Shown: one piece after another, positions 26,117 through 34,443 of the stretch
Layout of the letters: every line of letters starts with the position of its first letter
Numbering within the stretch: the first letter of the stretch is position 1
NCBI GenBank assembly: GCA_036494815.1
Contig: DASXNV010000050.1
Location: forward strand, 55,821-119,820
Reading direction: 5' to 3'
DNA length: 64,000 nt
DNA from: Poindextera sp036494815
Lineage (GTDB): Bacteria > Pseudomonadota > Alphaproteobacteria > Caulobacterales > Caulobacteraceae
Translations under genes and position numbers: made by a program
Notes under the pieces: generated by a model
Databases searched by the model: none
Told to the model about the DNA's origin: nothing
The model's input: only the letters and a program-made list of their open reading frames with translations

Positions 26117-26200
26117 GCTCATCCCGGCGAAGCGGGAATTCAGATCTATCCACGAGCTTCGGCGGGTTTCACCTGGATCCCGGCCTTCGCCGGGATGAGC
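26117..26200. repeat. REP-like inverted palindromic element
   Basis: GCTCATCCCGGCGAAG (from 26117) recurs inverted as CTTCGCCGGGATGAGC (to 26200). Each arm is itself a small hairpin, the right one being ATCCCGGC-CTTC-GCCGGGAT. This is the layout of dispersed extragenic palindromes common in alphaproteobacteria. It starts 7 bases after the decarboxylase stop and may also attenuate or stabilise the transcript. Confidence 0.65.
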
Positions 26201-26334
26201 GGTGGAAAAATTGGGTCGCGAACGCTAGACCCTTCATCATCCGGGCTGGATCAGCCAGGAGCTTTCGGCCGTCGCTCCGTCCGGCCGTCAGCATCTCGAA
26301 CGACGGGCGCTCACCCCAAAGGGAAACCCGCAAG

Positions 26335-27378
26335 ATGAACGCCGAAACCAACCGCAAAGCCGAACTGCTGTCCAAGACCGTCGAGCATGTGGACATCACC
26401 GCCTATGACGCCAGGCCGGTGATCGACGCCATGCGCAAGATGAGCTTCACCTCGCGCGACACCGCCCGCGCCGCCGACATCCTGTCTATGGCCATCGAGG
26501 ACAAGGACTGCTCGGTGTGGCTGACCCTGGCTGGCTCGACCAGCGCCGCCGGCTGCATGCACGTCTATCGCGACATGATCAGCTACGGGATGATCGACTG
26601 CGTGGTCGCCACCGGCGCCTCCATCATTGATATGGATTTCTTCGAAGCCCTCGGCTTCAAGCACTATCAGGCCCAGGCCGATGTGGACGACCGCGACCTG
26701 CGCGCCCTCTATATCGACCGCATCTACGACACCTATATCGACGAGGAAGAGCTGCAGGCCTGCGATCACGCGATCAAAGAGATCACAGACGGCCTGGAGC
26801 CGCGTCCCTATTCCTCGCGCGAGTTCATCTGGGAGATCGGCAAGTGGCTGGCCGCCGGCAATGCGAAAAAGCCCGGCTCGCTGATCCAGACCGCCTATGA
26901 AGAAGGCGCGCCGATATTCTGCCCCGCCTTCACCGACTCATCGGCCGGGTTCGGCCTGGTCAAGCATCAGGTGGAGCGGATCAAGGCCAAGCAGCCCTAT
27001 GTCAGCATCGACTCGGTGGCCGACTTCCGCGAATTGACCGACGTGAAGATCGCCGCGGGGACCACCGGCCTGTTCATGGTCGGCGGCGGGGTTCCTAAGA
27101 ACTTCGCTCAGGACACCGTGGTCTGCGCCGAGATCCTGGGCCTGGAAGCCGAGATGCACAAATATGCGGTGCAGATCACCGTGGCCGACGTGCGCGACGG
27201 GGCTTGCTCGTCCTCGACGCTGAAGGAAGCCTGTTCCTGGGGCAAGGTCGACGTGACCTTCGAACAGATGGTGTTCGCCGAGGCCACCACCGTGGTCCCG
27301 CTGATCGCCTCCGACGCCTTCCACCGCAATGGCTGGAAGACCCGCGAAAAGCGCCGCTGGGCGAAACTTTTCGCCTGA
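26335..27378 (+). CDS. Deoxyhypusine-synthase-like protein, probable homospermidine synthase
   Basis: A 347-residue NAD-dependent aminobutyl transferase. The deoxyhypusine synthase motifs are present: LAGSTSAAGCMHVYRDMI, CVVATGASIIDMDFFEAL, and the imine-forming lysine in KEACSWGKVDV (K304). Bacteria lack eIF5A, and bacterial members of this family make homospermidine or related polyamines from putrescine. An ornithine decarboxylase gene directly upstream supports that role. AAAGGG precedes the ATG. A strong terminator follows 9 bases after the stop. Confidence 0.88.
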   Translation: MNAETNRKAELLSKTVEHVDITAYDARPVIDAMRKMSFTSRDTARAADILSMAIEDKDCSVWLTLAGSTSAAGCMHVYRDMISYGMIDCVVATGASIIDMDFFEALGFKHYQAQADVDDRDLRALYIDRIYDTYIDEEELQACDHAIKEITDGLEPRPYSSREFIWEIGKWLAAGNAKKPGSLIQTAYEEGAPIFCPAFTDSSAGFGLVKHQVERIKAKQPYVSIDSVADFRELTDVKIAAGTTGLFMVGGGVPKNFAQDTVVCAEILGLEAEMHKYAVQITVADVRDGACSSSTLKEACSWGKVDVTFEQMVFAEATTVVPLIASDAFHRNGWKTREKRRWAKLFA

Positions 27379-27387
27379 GACGCCGAT

Positions 27388-27419
27388 ACCGAGGGGTGCG
27401 GCTTGCGCCCCTCGGTTTT
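27388..27419 (+). terminator. Rho-independent terminator
   Basis: A 12-bp stem (ACCGAGGGGTGC against GCGCCCCTCGGT, one G-T pair) with a 5-base loop and TTTT tail, right after the homospermidine synthase gene. It rules out the early TTG start proposed by the open frame of the next gene. Confidence 0.85.
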
Positions 27420-27438
27420 CGCCTCTAACTCCGGATTC

Positions 27439-28404
27439 ATGACGCAGAACAGCGCTACGGAAACAGGGTCCGACGCGGCCGGGGTCGAGGTGTGGCGCGG
27501 GGGCGTCAATACCTGGGAATGCGACGAGATGGGGCACATGAATGTGCGCTTCTACGTCACCCGGGCCATGGAGGGCCTGATCGGCCTGGCCGCCGAACTG
27601 GGCATGCCCCACGCCTTTTCACCCAACGCCGTATCGACCCTGCTGGTGCGCGAGCAGCACATCCGCTTCCTGCGTGAGGCCCGCCCGTCAGCGGCACTGC
27701 ACATGCAAGCCAGCGTCATCGAGATGGGCGAGACCGACGCCCGCCTGCTGCTAGTGCTGATCCATTCGGCCACCGGCGAACCAGCCGCCACCTTCCAGAC
27801 TTTGGTCAGCCACGTGACCCCACACGACGGTCGCACCTTTCCGTGGTCTCGCACGGTGCGAGAGCGCGCCGCCCGCTTGACGGCCCCGGTCCCCGACTAT
27901 GCAGCCGCTCGCAGCGTGGCGCTGGGCCCGTTCGAGACCACCGCCAGCCAGGCCCGCGCCGACGCCCTTGACCTGGTTTCCATCAGCGCCGGCGGCGTGC
28001 TCGCCCACGACTGTGACGCGTTCGGCCGCATGAGCCTGGACGGCTTTATCGGCCGGGTGTCCGACGGTATTCCGCGCTTGGTGTCCAAGATGCGCAACGC
28101 CGTGGTGGAAAACGCCGAAACCCGTCCGGCGCGGGTGGGCGGCGCGGTGCTGGAATACCGGCTGGTCTATCTGGACTGGCCGCGCGCCGGCGACCGGGTT
28201 GTGATCCGATCAGGCCTGGCCGGCGTCGACAACCGCACCCAGCGCATGGTGCACTGGATGCTGGATCCCAATACCGGCAAGCCCTGGGGCGTGTCCGAGG
28301 CCGTGGCCATCACCTTGGATCTCGACGCCCGCAAGATCGTACCGATCAGCGAGGCGGCGCGGACGGCCATGACCGCCATGATCACGCAGGGGCTGGCGCT
28401 CTAA
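27439..28404 (+). CDS. Acyl-CoA thioesterase-like protein, tandem hotdog
   Basis: A 321-residue protein of two hotdog folds. The first starts at VNTWECDEMGHMNVRFYVT, the 4-hydroxybenzoyl-CoA-thioesterase-type motif, and the second around GVLAHDCDAFGRMSLDGFIG repeats the same motif with the catalytic Asp position. It would hydrolyse a medium or branched acyl-CoA. ATG 27439 is used because the upstream TTG lies within a terminator. Its end overlaps the convergent hydrolase gene by 4 bases. Confidence 0.82.
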   Translation: MTQNSATETGSDAAGVEVWRGGVNTWECDEMGHMNVRFYVTRAMEGLIGLAAELGMPHAFSPNAVSTLLVREQHIRFLREARPSAALHMQASVIEMGETDARLLLVLIHSATGEPAATFQTLVSHVTPHDGRTFPWSRTVRERAARLTAPVPDYAAARSVALGPFETTASQARADALDLVSISAGGVLAHDCDAFGRMSLDGFIGRVSDGIPRLVSKMRNAVVENAETRPARVGGAVLEYRLVYLDWPRAGDRVVIRSGLAGVDNRTQRMVHWMLDPNTGKPWGVSEAVAITLDLDARKIVPISEAARTAMTAMITQGLAL

Positions 28405-29330
28405 CCGACCCTACACGTCGCCAACAAAGTCGCCCGAGTCAGGTCGGGGCGTTCGATGGGCAGGAAGTGCGTGGAATCAGCGATGGTCTCCACATGTTTG
28501 GGCGCGATCCCGATCGGCAGCTGGTCCTCGGACGAGAGGCTGCAGGTTGATCCGATAGCAGCCCGCAACACGGTGATCGGGGTGCGCAGCTGCGCGATGA
28601 CCGCCCATGGATCATGCGCGTGGGCGCGGAAGTTGGACGCCTCCCATGCCGGAGAACAGGCCAACTCAACCTGGCCATCCGGCCGATCGACAAAACCATC
28701 GGCCACATAGTCCACGAGCGCCGCGTCAGGCCAGGTCTTGAACGGACCGCGGCCACGATAGCTCTCGACGATCGCCTCGCGGCTGGGATAGACGACCCGG
28801 CGACGTTCAGCGCCTTCGGCCAGCACATTGCCGGGCATAGGCCGCCCACCGGCCGCGATCATCTGGGCCGTCATCGCCTGCGACATGATCACCGGGTCGA
28901 ACAGGGCCAGGGCCTTGACCCGCTGCGGCCGGTCCGCGGCGGCGAACAGCGACACCGCCCCGCCCAGGGAATGGCCGGCCAGCACCACTGGTGGGCCATC
29001 CAGAAGATCCAGCAGCGCCACCAGGTCGTCGCGCATATCGATCCAGCTATTGCGGCCCTCGATGGCGACGCGCTGGGGCGAACGACCGTGACCCTGTTGA
29101 TCCACCGCCAGGATGCGCAGGCGCGAGCCCAGGGGGGCCAGGACCGAGCGATAGGTCATGGCGTTGAAGCCGTTGGCGTGCAGGAAGATGACGTCCAGGG
29201 GCCGGTCGGGATCGCCGAATTCCAGCGCCGCCAGCCGGGCGCCGGCGTCCAGGCCTGACAGATCGAAGGTCCGCCGCCGCGGTTCAGAAAACAGGCTTGC
29301 GCTTTCACCGGTGTCCATCCCTACGGTCAT
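28401..29330 (-). CDS. Alpha/beta hydrolase
   Basis: A 309-residue serine hydrolase. It has the oxyanion-region HANGFN, the VDQQGHGRS strand, the nucleophile elbow GHSLGG, a lid rich in prolines and arginines, and the catalytic His in DSTHFLPIE near the C-terminus. No signal peptide is seen from ATG 29330; the frame is open to 29414. The substrate is unknown. It is divergent from the enoyl-CoA hydratase-family gene. Confidence 0.85.
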   Translation of the reverse strand: MTVGMDTGESASLFSEPRRRTFDLSGLDAGARLAALEFGDPDRPLDVIFLHANGFNAMTYRSVLAPLGSRLRILAVDQQGHGRSPQRVAIEGRNSWIDMRDDLVALLDLLDGPPVVLAGHSLGGAVSLFAAADRPQRVKALALFDPVIMSQAMTAQMIAAGGRPMPGNVLAEGAERRRVVYPSREAIVESYRGRGPFKTWPDAALVDYVADGFVDRPDGQVELACSPAWEASNFRAHAHDPWAVIAQLRTPITVLRAAIGSTCSLSSEDQLPIGIAPKHVETIADSTHFLPIERPDLTRATLLATCRVG

Positions 29331-29431
29331 GGACTCAACCCGCGCGGCGTTCAAGCCTGCAATCGGCGCCGGCTTTCCAGCGACGGCATCCGTAGTATGG
29401 TCGTTCCTGAACAATGATCAGGGAGGCCGCC

Positions 29432-30295
29432 ATGGCCGATGACGCGAACAACCCGGCAGGCGCGGCCTATGAATGTTTCGAGGTCTCCATCGAGGCCGGT
29501 GTCGCTCACATCCAGCTGAAGCGGCCCCAGGCCCTCAACAGTATGAACCGCGCCTTCTGGCGCGAGCTGCCGGCCATCATCGGCGATATCGACGCCAACG
29601 CCCGCGCCCGCTGCATCGTCATCTCGTCCACCGGCAAGCATTTCTCCGCCGGCATGGACCTGGCGGTGTTCGGCGGCGGCGGAGATGCGCCCAAGGCCGA
29701 CCGCCACACCGCTGGCGAAATGTTCCGCCACCATGTCCGTCATTTGCAGGACAGCTTCACCTGCCTGGACAAGGCGCGCATGCCGGTGCTGGCCGCCATT
29801 CAGGGGGGCTGCATCGGCGGCGCCGTGGACATGGTCTCAGCTTGTGACATCCGCTGGTGCGCCGCCGACGCCTTCTTCTGCATCCAGGAGATCAATATCG
29901 GCATGACCGCGGATGTGGGCACCTTTCCGCGCCTGTGCGGCCTGATCCCGCAAGGCTGGGTGCGCGAACTGGCCTATGCCGGCCGCCGCCTGTCCGCGGC
30001 CAAGGCCAAGGAGATCGGTCTGGTCAACGATGTGTTCGACAGCCACGAGGCGCTGCTGGATCACGTCATGGCCACCGCCCACGAGATCGCCTCTAAGGCG
30101 CCCCTGGCCGTGGCCGGCTCCAAGGTGATGATCAACTACGCCCGCGATCATTCCATCGAAGACGGCCTGGACTATATCGCCACCTGGCAGACCGGCATGT
30201 TCTCCGGCCCGCACATGGCCGAGGCCTTCGCCGCCAAGCAGGAAGGTCGCGAGACGCGGTTCCCCGACCTGCTACCGTTGAGGGATGGGCTGTAG
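29432..30295 (+). CDS. Delta3,5-delta2,4-dienoyl-CoA isomerase (crotonase family)
   Basis: A 287-residue crotonase-fold enzyme that shifts double bonds during oxidation of odd-position unsaturated fatty acids. The oxyanion hole is GKHFSAGMDL and GGCIGGAVDM. The three acidic residues of the ECH1 isomerase active site are all present: Asp in GGAVDMVSACDIRW, Glu in IQEINIG, and Asp in TADVGTFPRL. Plain hydratases lack this set. GGAGG precedes ATG 29432. The gene appears to be single. Confidence 0.88.
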   Translation: MADDANNPAGAAYECFEVSIEAGVAHIQLKRPQALNSMNRAFWRELPAIIGDIDANARARCIVISSTGKHFSAGMDLAVFGGGGDAPKADRHTAGEMFRHHVRHLQDSFTCLDKARMPVLAAIQGGCIGGAVDMVSACDIRWCAADAFFCIQEINIGMTADVGTFPRLCGLIPQGWVRELAYAGRRLSAAKAKEIGLVNDVFDSHEALLDHVMATAHEIASKAPLAVAGSKVMINYARDHSIEDGLDYIATWQTGMFSGPHMAEAFAAKQEGRETRFPDLLPLRDGL

Positions 30296-30313
30296 CCCTT
30301 TCCTCATCCCGCC

Positions 30314-30733
30314 CTACCGCCGCCCCTTGGGTTTGCCCACGGCGTTGCTGATGGCCCAGGCCTCCATGAGCGTGCGCAGCACCACACCGATCACAGCGGG
30401 ATTGCGCATCACCATCACGCCGGCCGCTAGCGCAACGCCCATCGAAGCCATCGGCTTGTCGCGCACCAGCTCCATCAGGCGCTCCATGAGGCCGAAGCTC
30501 TCGCGATCCTCGGCCGAATGCCTTTCTTTTGGCCCTGCCCCCCGGACGGCGACGAGCCCCGCTACGGTGATGGCGACGGCGCACAGGGCCGCCACGCTCG
30601 CCGCCGCCCCAGCCGGGCCTAGAGGGGTGCGCAGGAGCTCATAGAGCGCGAACGCCAGGGCGATCACACCGGTCGCCGCCGCCACGGCCATAGCGGCCAG
30701 AGCGGCGGCGACCATCATCGCTTTTTGCAGCAT
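30314..30733 (-). CDS. Small membrane protein, phage-holin/YqjE-like
   Basis: 139 residues with about two hydrophobic segments at the N-terminus (AAALAAMAVAAATGVIALAF and a second near 40-62), a charged middle, and a hydrophobic stretch near 95-110. This is the layout of the DUF1469/YqjE group of putative actinobacterial holin-like membrane proteins, whose function is unknown. Its start overlaps the DUF883-like gene stop (TGATG). The two small genes form an operon like E. coli yqjD-yqjE. Confidence 0.7.
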   Translation of the reverse strand: MLQKAMMVAAALAAMAVAAATGVIALAFALYELLRTPLGPAGAAASVAALCAVAITVAGLVAVRGAGPKERHSAEDRESFGLMERLMELVRDKPMASMGVALAAGVMVMRNPAVIGVVLRTLMEAWAISNAVGKPKGRR

Positions 30734-31026
30734 CAGCGGTTGCGTCCGCCGCCGAGCATGAGGCCGATCAGGACACCGACGCCCAATGCGGTGACAGTCG
30801 CGGTCATCGGGCGTTCCTGCACGTGTTCGACCACATATTTCTGGGCGGTGCCCAGCTGTTCGCCGGCGGTGTCGGCATAGGTGCGGCTTTGGACGCGCAG
30901 GGCCTCCAGACCGTCCTTGACCAGTTTCTCGACGCGATCGGCGAGATCGCGGAAGCTCTTTTCGGCGTCCTTGATCGTCGTGTCGGCGGCGTCGGCGGCG
31001 TCGCTGACCTTGGGGCTTACGGGCAT
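30733..31026 (-). CDS. DUF883-type (YqjD/ElaB-like) membrane-anchored protein
   Basis: 97 residues: a long amphipathic helix (residues 10-75, AEKSFRDLADRVEKLVKDG) and a C-terminal membrane anchor with a glycine-rich end (ALGVGVLIGLMLGGGRNR). Members of this family in enterobacteria tie ribosomes to the membrane in stationary phase; this protein's role is only inferred from that. GGAG lies 6 bases before the ATG. Confidence 0.78.
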   Translation of the reverse strand: MPVSPKVSDAADAADTTIKDAEKSFRDLADRVEKLVKDGLEALRVQSRTYADTAGEQLGTAQKYVVEHVQERPMTATVTALGVGVLIGLMLGGGRNR

Positions 31027-31354
31027 GGAGATCTCCAGCGAGCGAATGGGTGAGACAGGCTTAGCGCGGAACCTAGTTCAAGCTCCGCTCAGAGGGAGTC
31101 AACCAGAACCGATAAGGTTCCAAATCAAAAGCTTTGCGGCGGGCGTCATACATCAATTCGACGTTTTCGGCCGATCCGACGTCCGGCGCCGAGAAAGTCG
31201 AAAACGCCGCGACGAACCATGACGAAGAATGGGTCGCCAGTTTATGGCTCAAGGCGCTTTCATTCTCCAGTTGCAGGGTGTTCTCTATACCTCATGATTT
31301 GCGCACAGAACCCTGCTGTCGCGGTCGTCGTGCTTCGGTGTGGAAACGTCACCT
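31027..31354. other. Divergent intergenic region
   Basis: About 330 bases between the divergent DUF883 and HWE kinase genes. GAAC-cta-GTTC (31069-31079) is a perfect small palindrome 43 bases from the DUF883 ATG. Composition is locally A+T richer around 31115-31165. No gene or clear promoter is seen. Confidence 0.4.
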
Positions 31355-33292
31355 ATGGACGACGCTGAGGTTCGCGCCGTGAACGCAAAAGCGCCGGCCG
31401 ACGGCCAAGAGGCCGAGCCGCGCGCGCGCGGCGACGCCCCTATGGACAGCGCCCCCGATCCCCGGTTTGACCGCTTCGCCAAGCTGGCCGCCCTGATTTT
31501 CGATACCCCGCGCGCGGCGGTCATCCTGACAAAATCTGGCCGCCTCTGCCTAAAGGGCAAGGCCGGTTCCGAAGACAGCGACTGGCGACGCCGCGGCGCC
31601 CTGGTCGAGGCGACGCTGGCTGCGGGCGAAACCATCTTCTGCACCGACCCCGCGCGGGAACCCCTGTTCGCCGGGATCGAGGCGGAAGCTCTCGCGGGCC
31701 TGCGTTTTTGTGTCTGCGCGCCCCTGGCGACGGCCGATGGCGGCGCCATCGGCGCGCTCTGTATCGCTGACGTCACCGCACACGACCCCCCCAGCGCGGC
31801 CCAGCGCGCCGCGCTCGCCGATCTCGTCGCGATGGCGGGCGAAGAGGCTGTCCGGGCGACGGCGAGCAGGACACGCGCTCGCGAGTTCGACATCGCGCCC
31901 CTGCAGGAAGCACTCAAGGCCGCCGACCTTGGCGTCCTTGAGTGGGACGTCGACGCCGATACGGTGCTGCTGAGCGAACGGCTCAAGGACATGCTCGGCG
32001 CGCCCTGCGAACGCATTCCCAGCGATTGGGGCGGCGGCTTCGACGGCCTGGTGCACCCCGACGACCGGGAGGCGGCGCGCGCCGCCATTACCGAGGGACT
32101 GCAGGCGAAGGGGCGATTCGAGGTGTCGCTGCGCCTGGTCCGGCCCAGCGACGGCTCGGTAGCCTGGGTTTCCTGCGCCGGTGTAATGGTCAAGGAAGAC
32201 GCCGACTATCCGGGCCGTGTGGTCTGCATCGTGCACGACATCACCCCGAGGAAGTTGGGAGAACAGCAGCGGGAAACCCTGGTCGCGGAGCTGGACCACC
32301 GGATCAAGAACGTGCTGGCCGCGGTGCAGTCCCTGGCGGCGCAGTCGGCGCGCAAGGCCATTTCACTTGAAGCCTTCCTCAAGACCTTCACCGGTCGGCT
32401 GAAATCCATGGCCTCGGCCCACCAGTTGTTGACCGCCACACGTTGGCGGGGCGCGAGCATGAGCAGCGTCGCCGCTGCGGAGCTGGGCGGCATCGCGCCC
32501 GGCCAGACCCGTTGGGAAGGCCCGGAACTGCTGCTCACGCCGCGCGCGGCCGCCGCCATGTCCCTGGCCCTGCACGAACTGGCGATCAACGCCGTCAAGT
32601 TCGGCGCCTTGTCAGTGGAGACCGGCCGGATCGATGTCCGCTGGCTAAGCCTGCCGGATGGAGGACTGGAGCTGCAGTGGGCCGAATCCTTCGGTCCCCG
32701 CGTGACCCCACGCACGCGGCGGGGTTTTGGCGCGACTCTCCTGGAAGAGGTCACCGGGCGCGACCTAGGGGGCGAGGTCTCCGTGGACTTTCGCCGGGAA
32801 GGCGTGCGCGCGGTGATCCGCGCTGGGATCGGGGCGATCACCGCCCCCTCGGTGCTTGAGCCGGAGCCACAAAGCGAACCCGCCGCAGCGAGCGAAATGC
32901 ACGCTCCCGCCCAGCCCTATTCCGCCGGGGCGGCCCGTATCGACGGCCTGCGCCTGTTGATCGTCGAGGACGCCTTGCTGTTGGCCTTGGAACTGGAGGC
33001 GGGACTGGAGGAGGCCGGCGCCACCATCGTCGGCTCAGCCGCCGACGTGGAAGAAGCCATGACCATGGTCGACCGTCCGTTGGACGCCGCGGTGCTCGAC
33101 GCCAACTTGAACGGCGCCTCGGTCATGCCGGTGGCCGAGGCCCTGGCCGCCCGGGGCATACCCTTCGTCTTCGCCACCGGCTATGGCGACAGTCGCTTCA
33201 ACTTCGCCGGTTTCGACGCCCCGGTGATCCGCAAACCCTATGACGTCACCCAGGTCACCGCCGCCCTCGCCGAGGTGACGGGGCGCGTCTAG
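31355..33292 (+). CDS. HWE-family hybrid histidine kinase (GAF-PAS-HWE-receiver)
   Basis: A cytosolic sensor kinase of 645 residues. A GAF-like domain (about 25-180) is followed by a PAS domain (about 185-300, EWDVDADTVLLS and VHPDDREAA). The HWE kinase core has ELDHRIKNVLAAVQSLA, HELAINAVKFGAL and RRGFGATLLE. A C-terminal receiver has VEDALLLAL, VLDANLNG with the acceptor Asp, and the IRKPYD lysine. HWE kinases in alphaproteobacteria often feed single-domain receivers and the general stress pathway. The start is ATG 31355; GTG 31340 is also possible. Confidence 0.9.
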   Translation: MDDAEVRAVNAKAPADGQEAEPRARGDAPMDSAPDPRFDRFAKLAALIFDTPRAAVILTKSGRLCLKGKAGSEDSDWRRRGALVEATLAAGETIFCTDPAREPLFAGIEAEALAGLRFCVCAPLATADGGAIGALCIADVTAHDPPSAAQRAALADLVAMAGEEAVRATASRTRAREFDIAPLQEALKAADLGVLEWDVDADTVLLSERLKDMLGAPCERIPSDWGGGFDGLVHPDDREAARAAITEGLQAKGRFEVSLRLVRPSDGSVAWVSCAGVMVKEDADYPGRVVCIVHDITPRKLGEQQRETLVAELDHRIKNVLAAVQSLAAQSARKAISLEAFLKTFTGRLKSMASAHQLLTATRWRGASMSSVAAAELGGIAPGQTRWEGPELLLTPRAAAAMSLALHELAINAVKFGALSVETGRIDVRWLSLPDGGLELQWAESFGPRVTPRTRRGFGATLLEEVTGRDLGGEVSVDFRREGVRAVIRAGIGAITAPSVLEPEPQSEPAAASEMHAPAQPYSAGAARIDGLRLLIVEDALLLALELEAGLEEAGATIVGSAADVEEAMTMVDRPLDAAVLDANLNGASVMPVAEALAARGIPFVFATGYGDSRFNFAGFDAPVIRKPYDVTQVTAALAEVTGRV

Positions 33293-33330
33293 GTCAAGCG
33301 CTGGCGGTGGCGCGGTCGATTTCCATTGCC

Positions 33331-33349
33331 TTGCTCTAGTTTTGAGCAA
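33331..33349. promoter_or_regulatory. Inverted repeat before the export module
   Basis: TTGCTC-tagtttt-GAGCAA is a perfect 6-7-6 repeat, 82-100 bases upstream of the DHDPS-family gene and 38 bases after the kinase stop. It may be an operator for the three-gene module or a weak terminator. Confidence 0.35.
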
Positions 33350-33430
33350 AAGTTGCAAGTCGGGTGATCACAATGCGGCCACAAAGAGGGCTGCGGACCA
33401 TCCACACCACAAGATCTGGTGGAGGGATCC

Positions 33431-34417
33431 ATGGAAGCGACCCGTAGAGACGCCATTGGGCTGGTCGGCGCAGCGGCGGCGGCTGCTGCAATGACGGGCA
33501 AGGCCGGCCAGGCCATGGCCGCGGCGAACCTGGGCAGTCCGGTCAAGACTTTGTTCTGGACGGCCAGCATCACCCCTTGCGACAGGAATCTGAAGTTTGA
33601 CCCAGGCGCATTTCGCGACGTGCTGGCCTGGTTCAAGCATTGTGGCGCGGATGGGGTGGTGGTGCTGGGCACCAGCGGCGAATACCCCTCGTTTTCGGTG
33701 GCCGAGCGCAAGCAGGTCGCCGAGGTGGCGCTGAAGGACAAGCTGGGCCTGAACATCATCATCGGCCCCGGAACCCCGAATTTCCCGGAGACCCTGGAGC
33801 TGTCCCAGCACGCCGCCGACCACGGCGCCGATGGGTTGCTGGTGATCCCGCCCTTCTACTATCCCGACCCGCCAACCGAAGGGCTGACGCGCTATTATTC
33901 GATGCTGTTCGACCAGGTGCGGCTGCCGATCAACCTCTACCATATCCCCGGCAACAGCCACGTGCCGATCTCCATCGACCTGCTGAAGAGCCTGCAGCAC
34001 TATCCGAACCTGGCGGGGATCAAGGACTCCAGCGGGGACGCGTCGGGTTATGCCCGCTTCGTGGCGAATTTCCCTGAGCTGAACATGCGCACGGGCACGG
34101 GAAGCAACCTGGAGCACGCGCTGGACAACGGCATGGGCGCGATCCTGATGGAGGGTAACGTCTTCACCAAACAATGCGCCGATGTGTTCGCGGCCTATCG
34201 CGCCAAGCAGGATTACCATGCGCCTCTGGCCAGGCTGCGGGCTGCCGAGCAGACCATGCGCGCCGGCGGCGTTTATTCATTCGGGCCGATGAAATACGCA
34301 CTAAGCCAGCAGATGGGCGCGTCGCAATTCTACCAGCGCCCGCCGCATGCGGACGTCACCGACGGCCAAAAACAGATGCTCCGGGCCGCGCTGGGCCAGA
34401 TCAAGAACATGGCCTGA
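33431..34417 (+). CDS. Tat-exported dihydrodipicolinate-synthase-family lyase
   Basis: A 328-residue class I aldolase/lyase. The DHDPS fold is clear: GTSGEY at 80-85 (pyruvate carboxylate loop), Tyr170 in LYHIPGNS and the Schiff-base Lys198 in AGIKDSSGD. Unusually, the first 30 residues form a twin-arginine-type signal (TRRDAIGLVGAAAAAAAM) ending near AMA. Family members are normally cytosolic. ATG 33431 has GGAGG 5 bases upstream. Next genes encode a periplasmic quinoprotein and a cytochrome, so a periplasmic sugar-acid or keto-acid cleavage is inferred. Confidence 0.85.
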   Translation: MEATRRDAIGLVGAAAAAAAMTGKAGQAMAAANLGSPVKTLFWTASITPCDRNLKFDPGAFRDVLAWFKHCGADGVVVLGTSGEYPSFSVAERKQVAEVALKDKLGLNIIIGPGTPNFPETLELSQHAADHGADGLLVIPPFYYPDPPTEGLTRYYSMLFDQVRLPINLYHIPGNSHVPISIDLLKSLQHYPNLAGIKDSSGDASGYARFVANFPELNMRTGTGSNLEHALDNGMGAILMEGNVFTKQCADVFAAYRAKQDYHAPLARLRAAEQTMRAGGVYSFGPMKYALSQQMGASQFYQRPPHADVTDGQKQMLRAALGQIKNMA

Positions 34418-34443
34418 CCACAGGCCTGAGGGGGAACCGCCTG

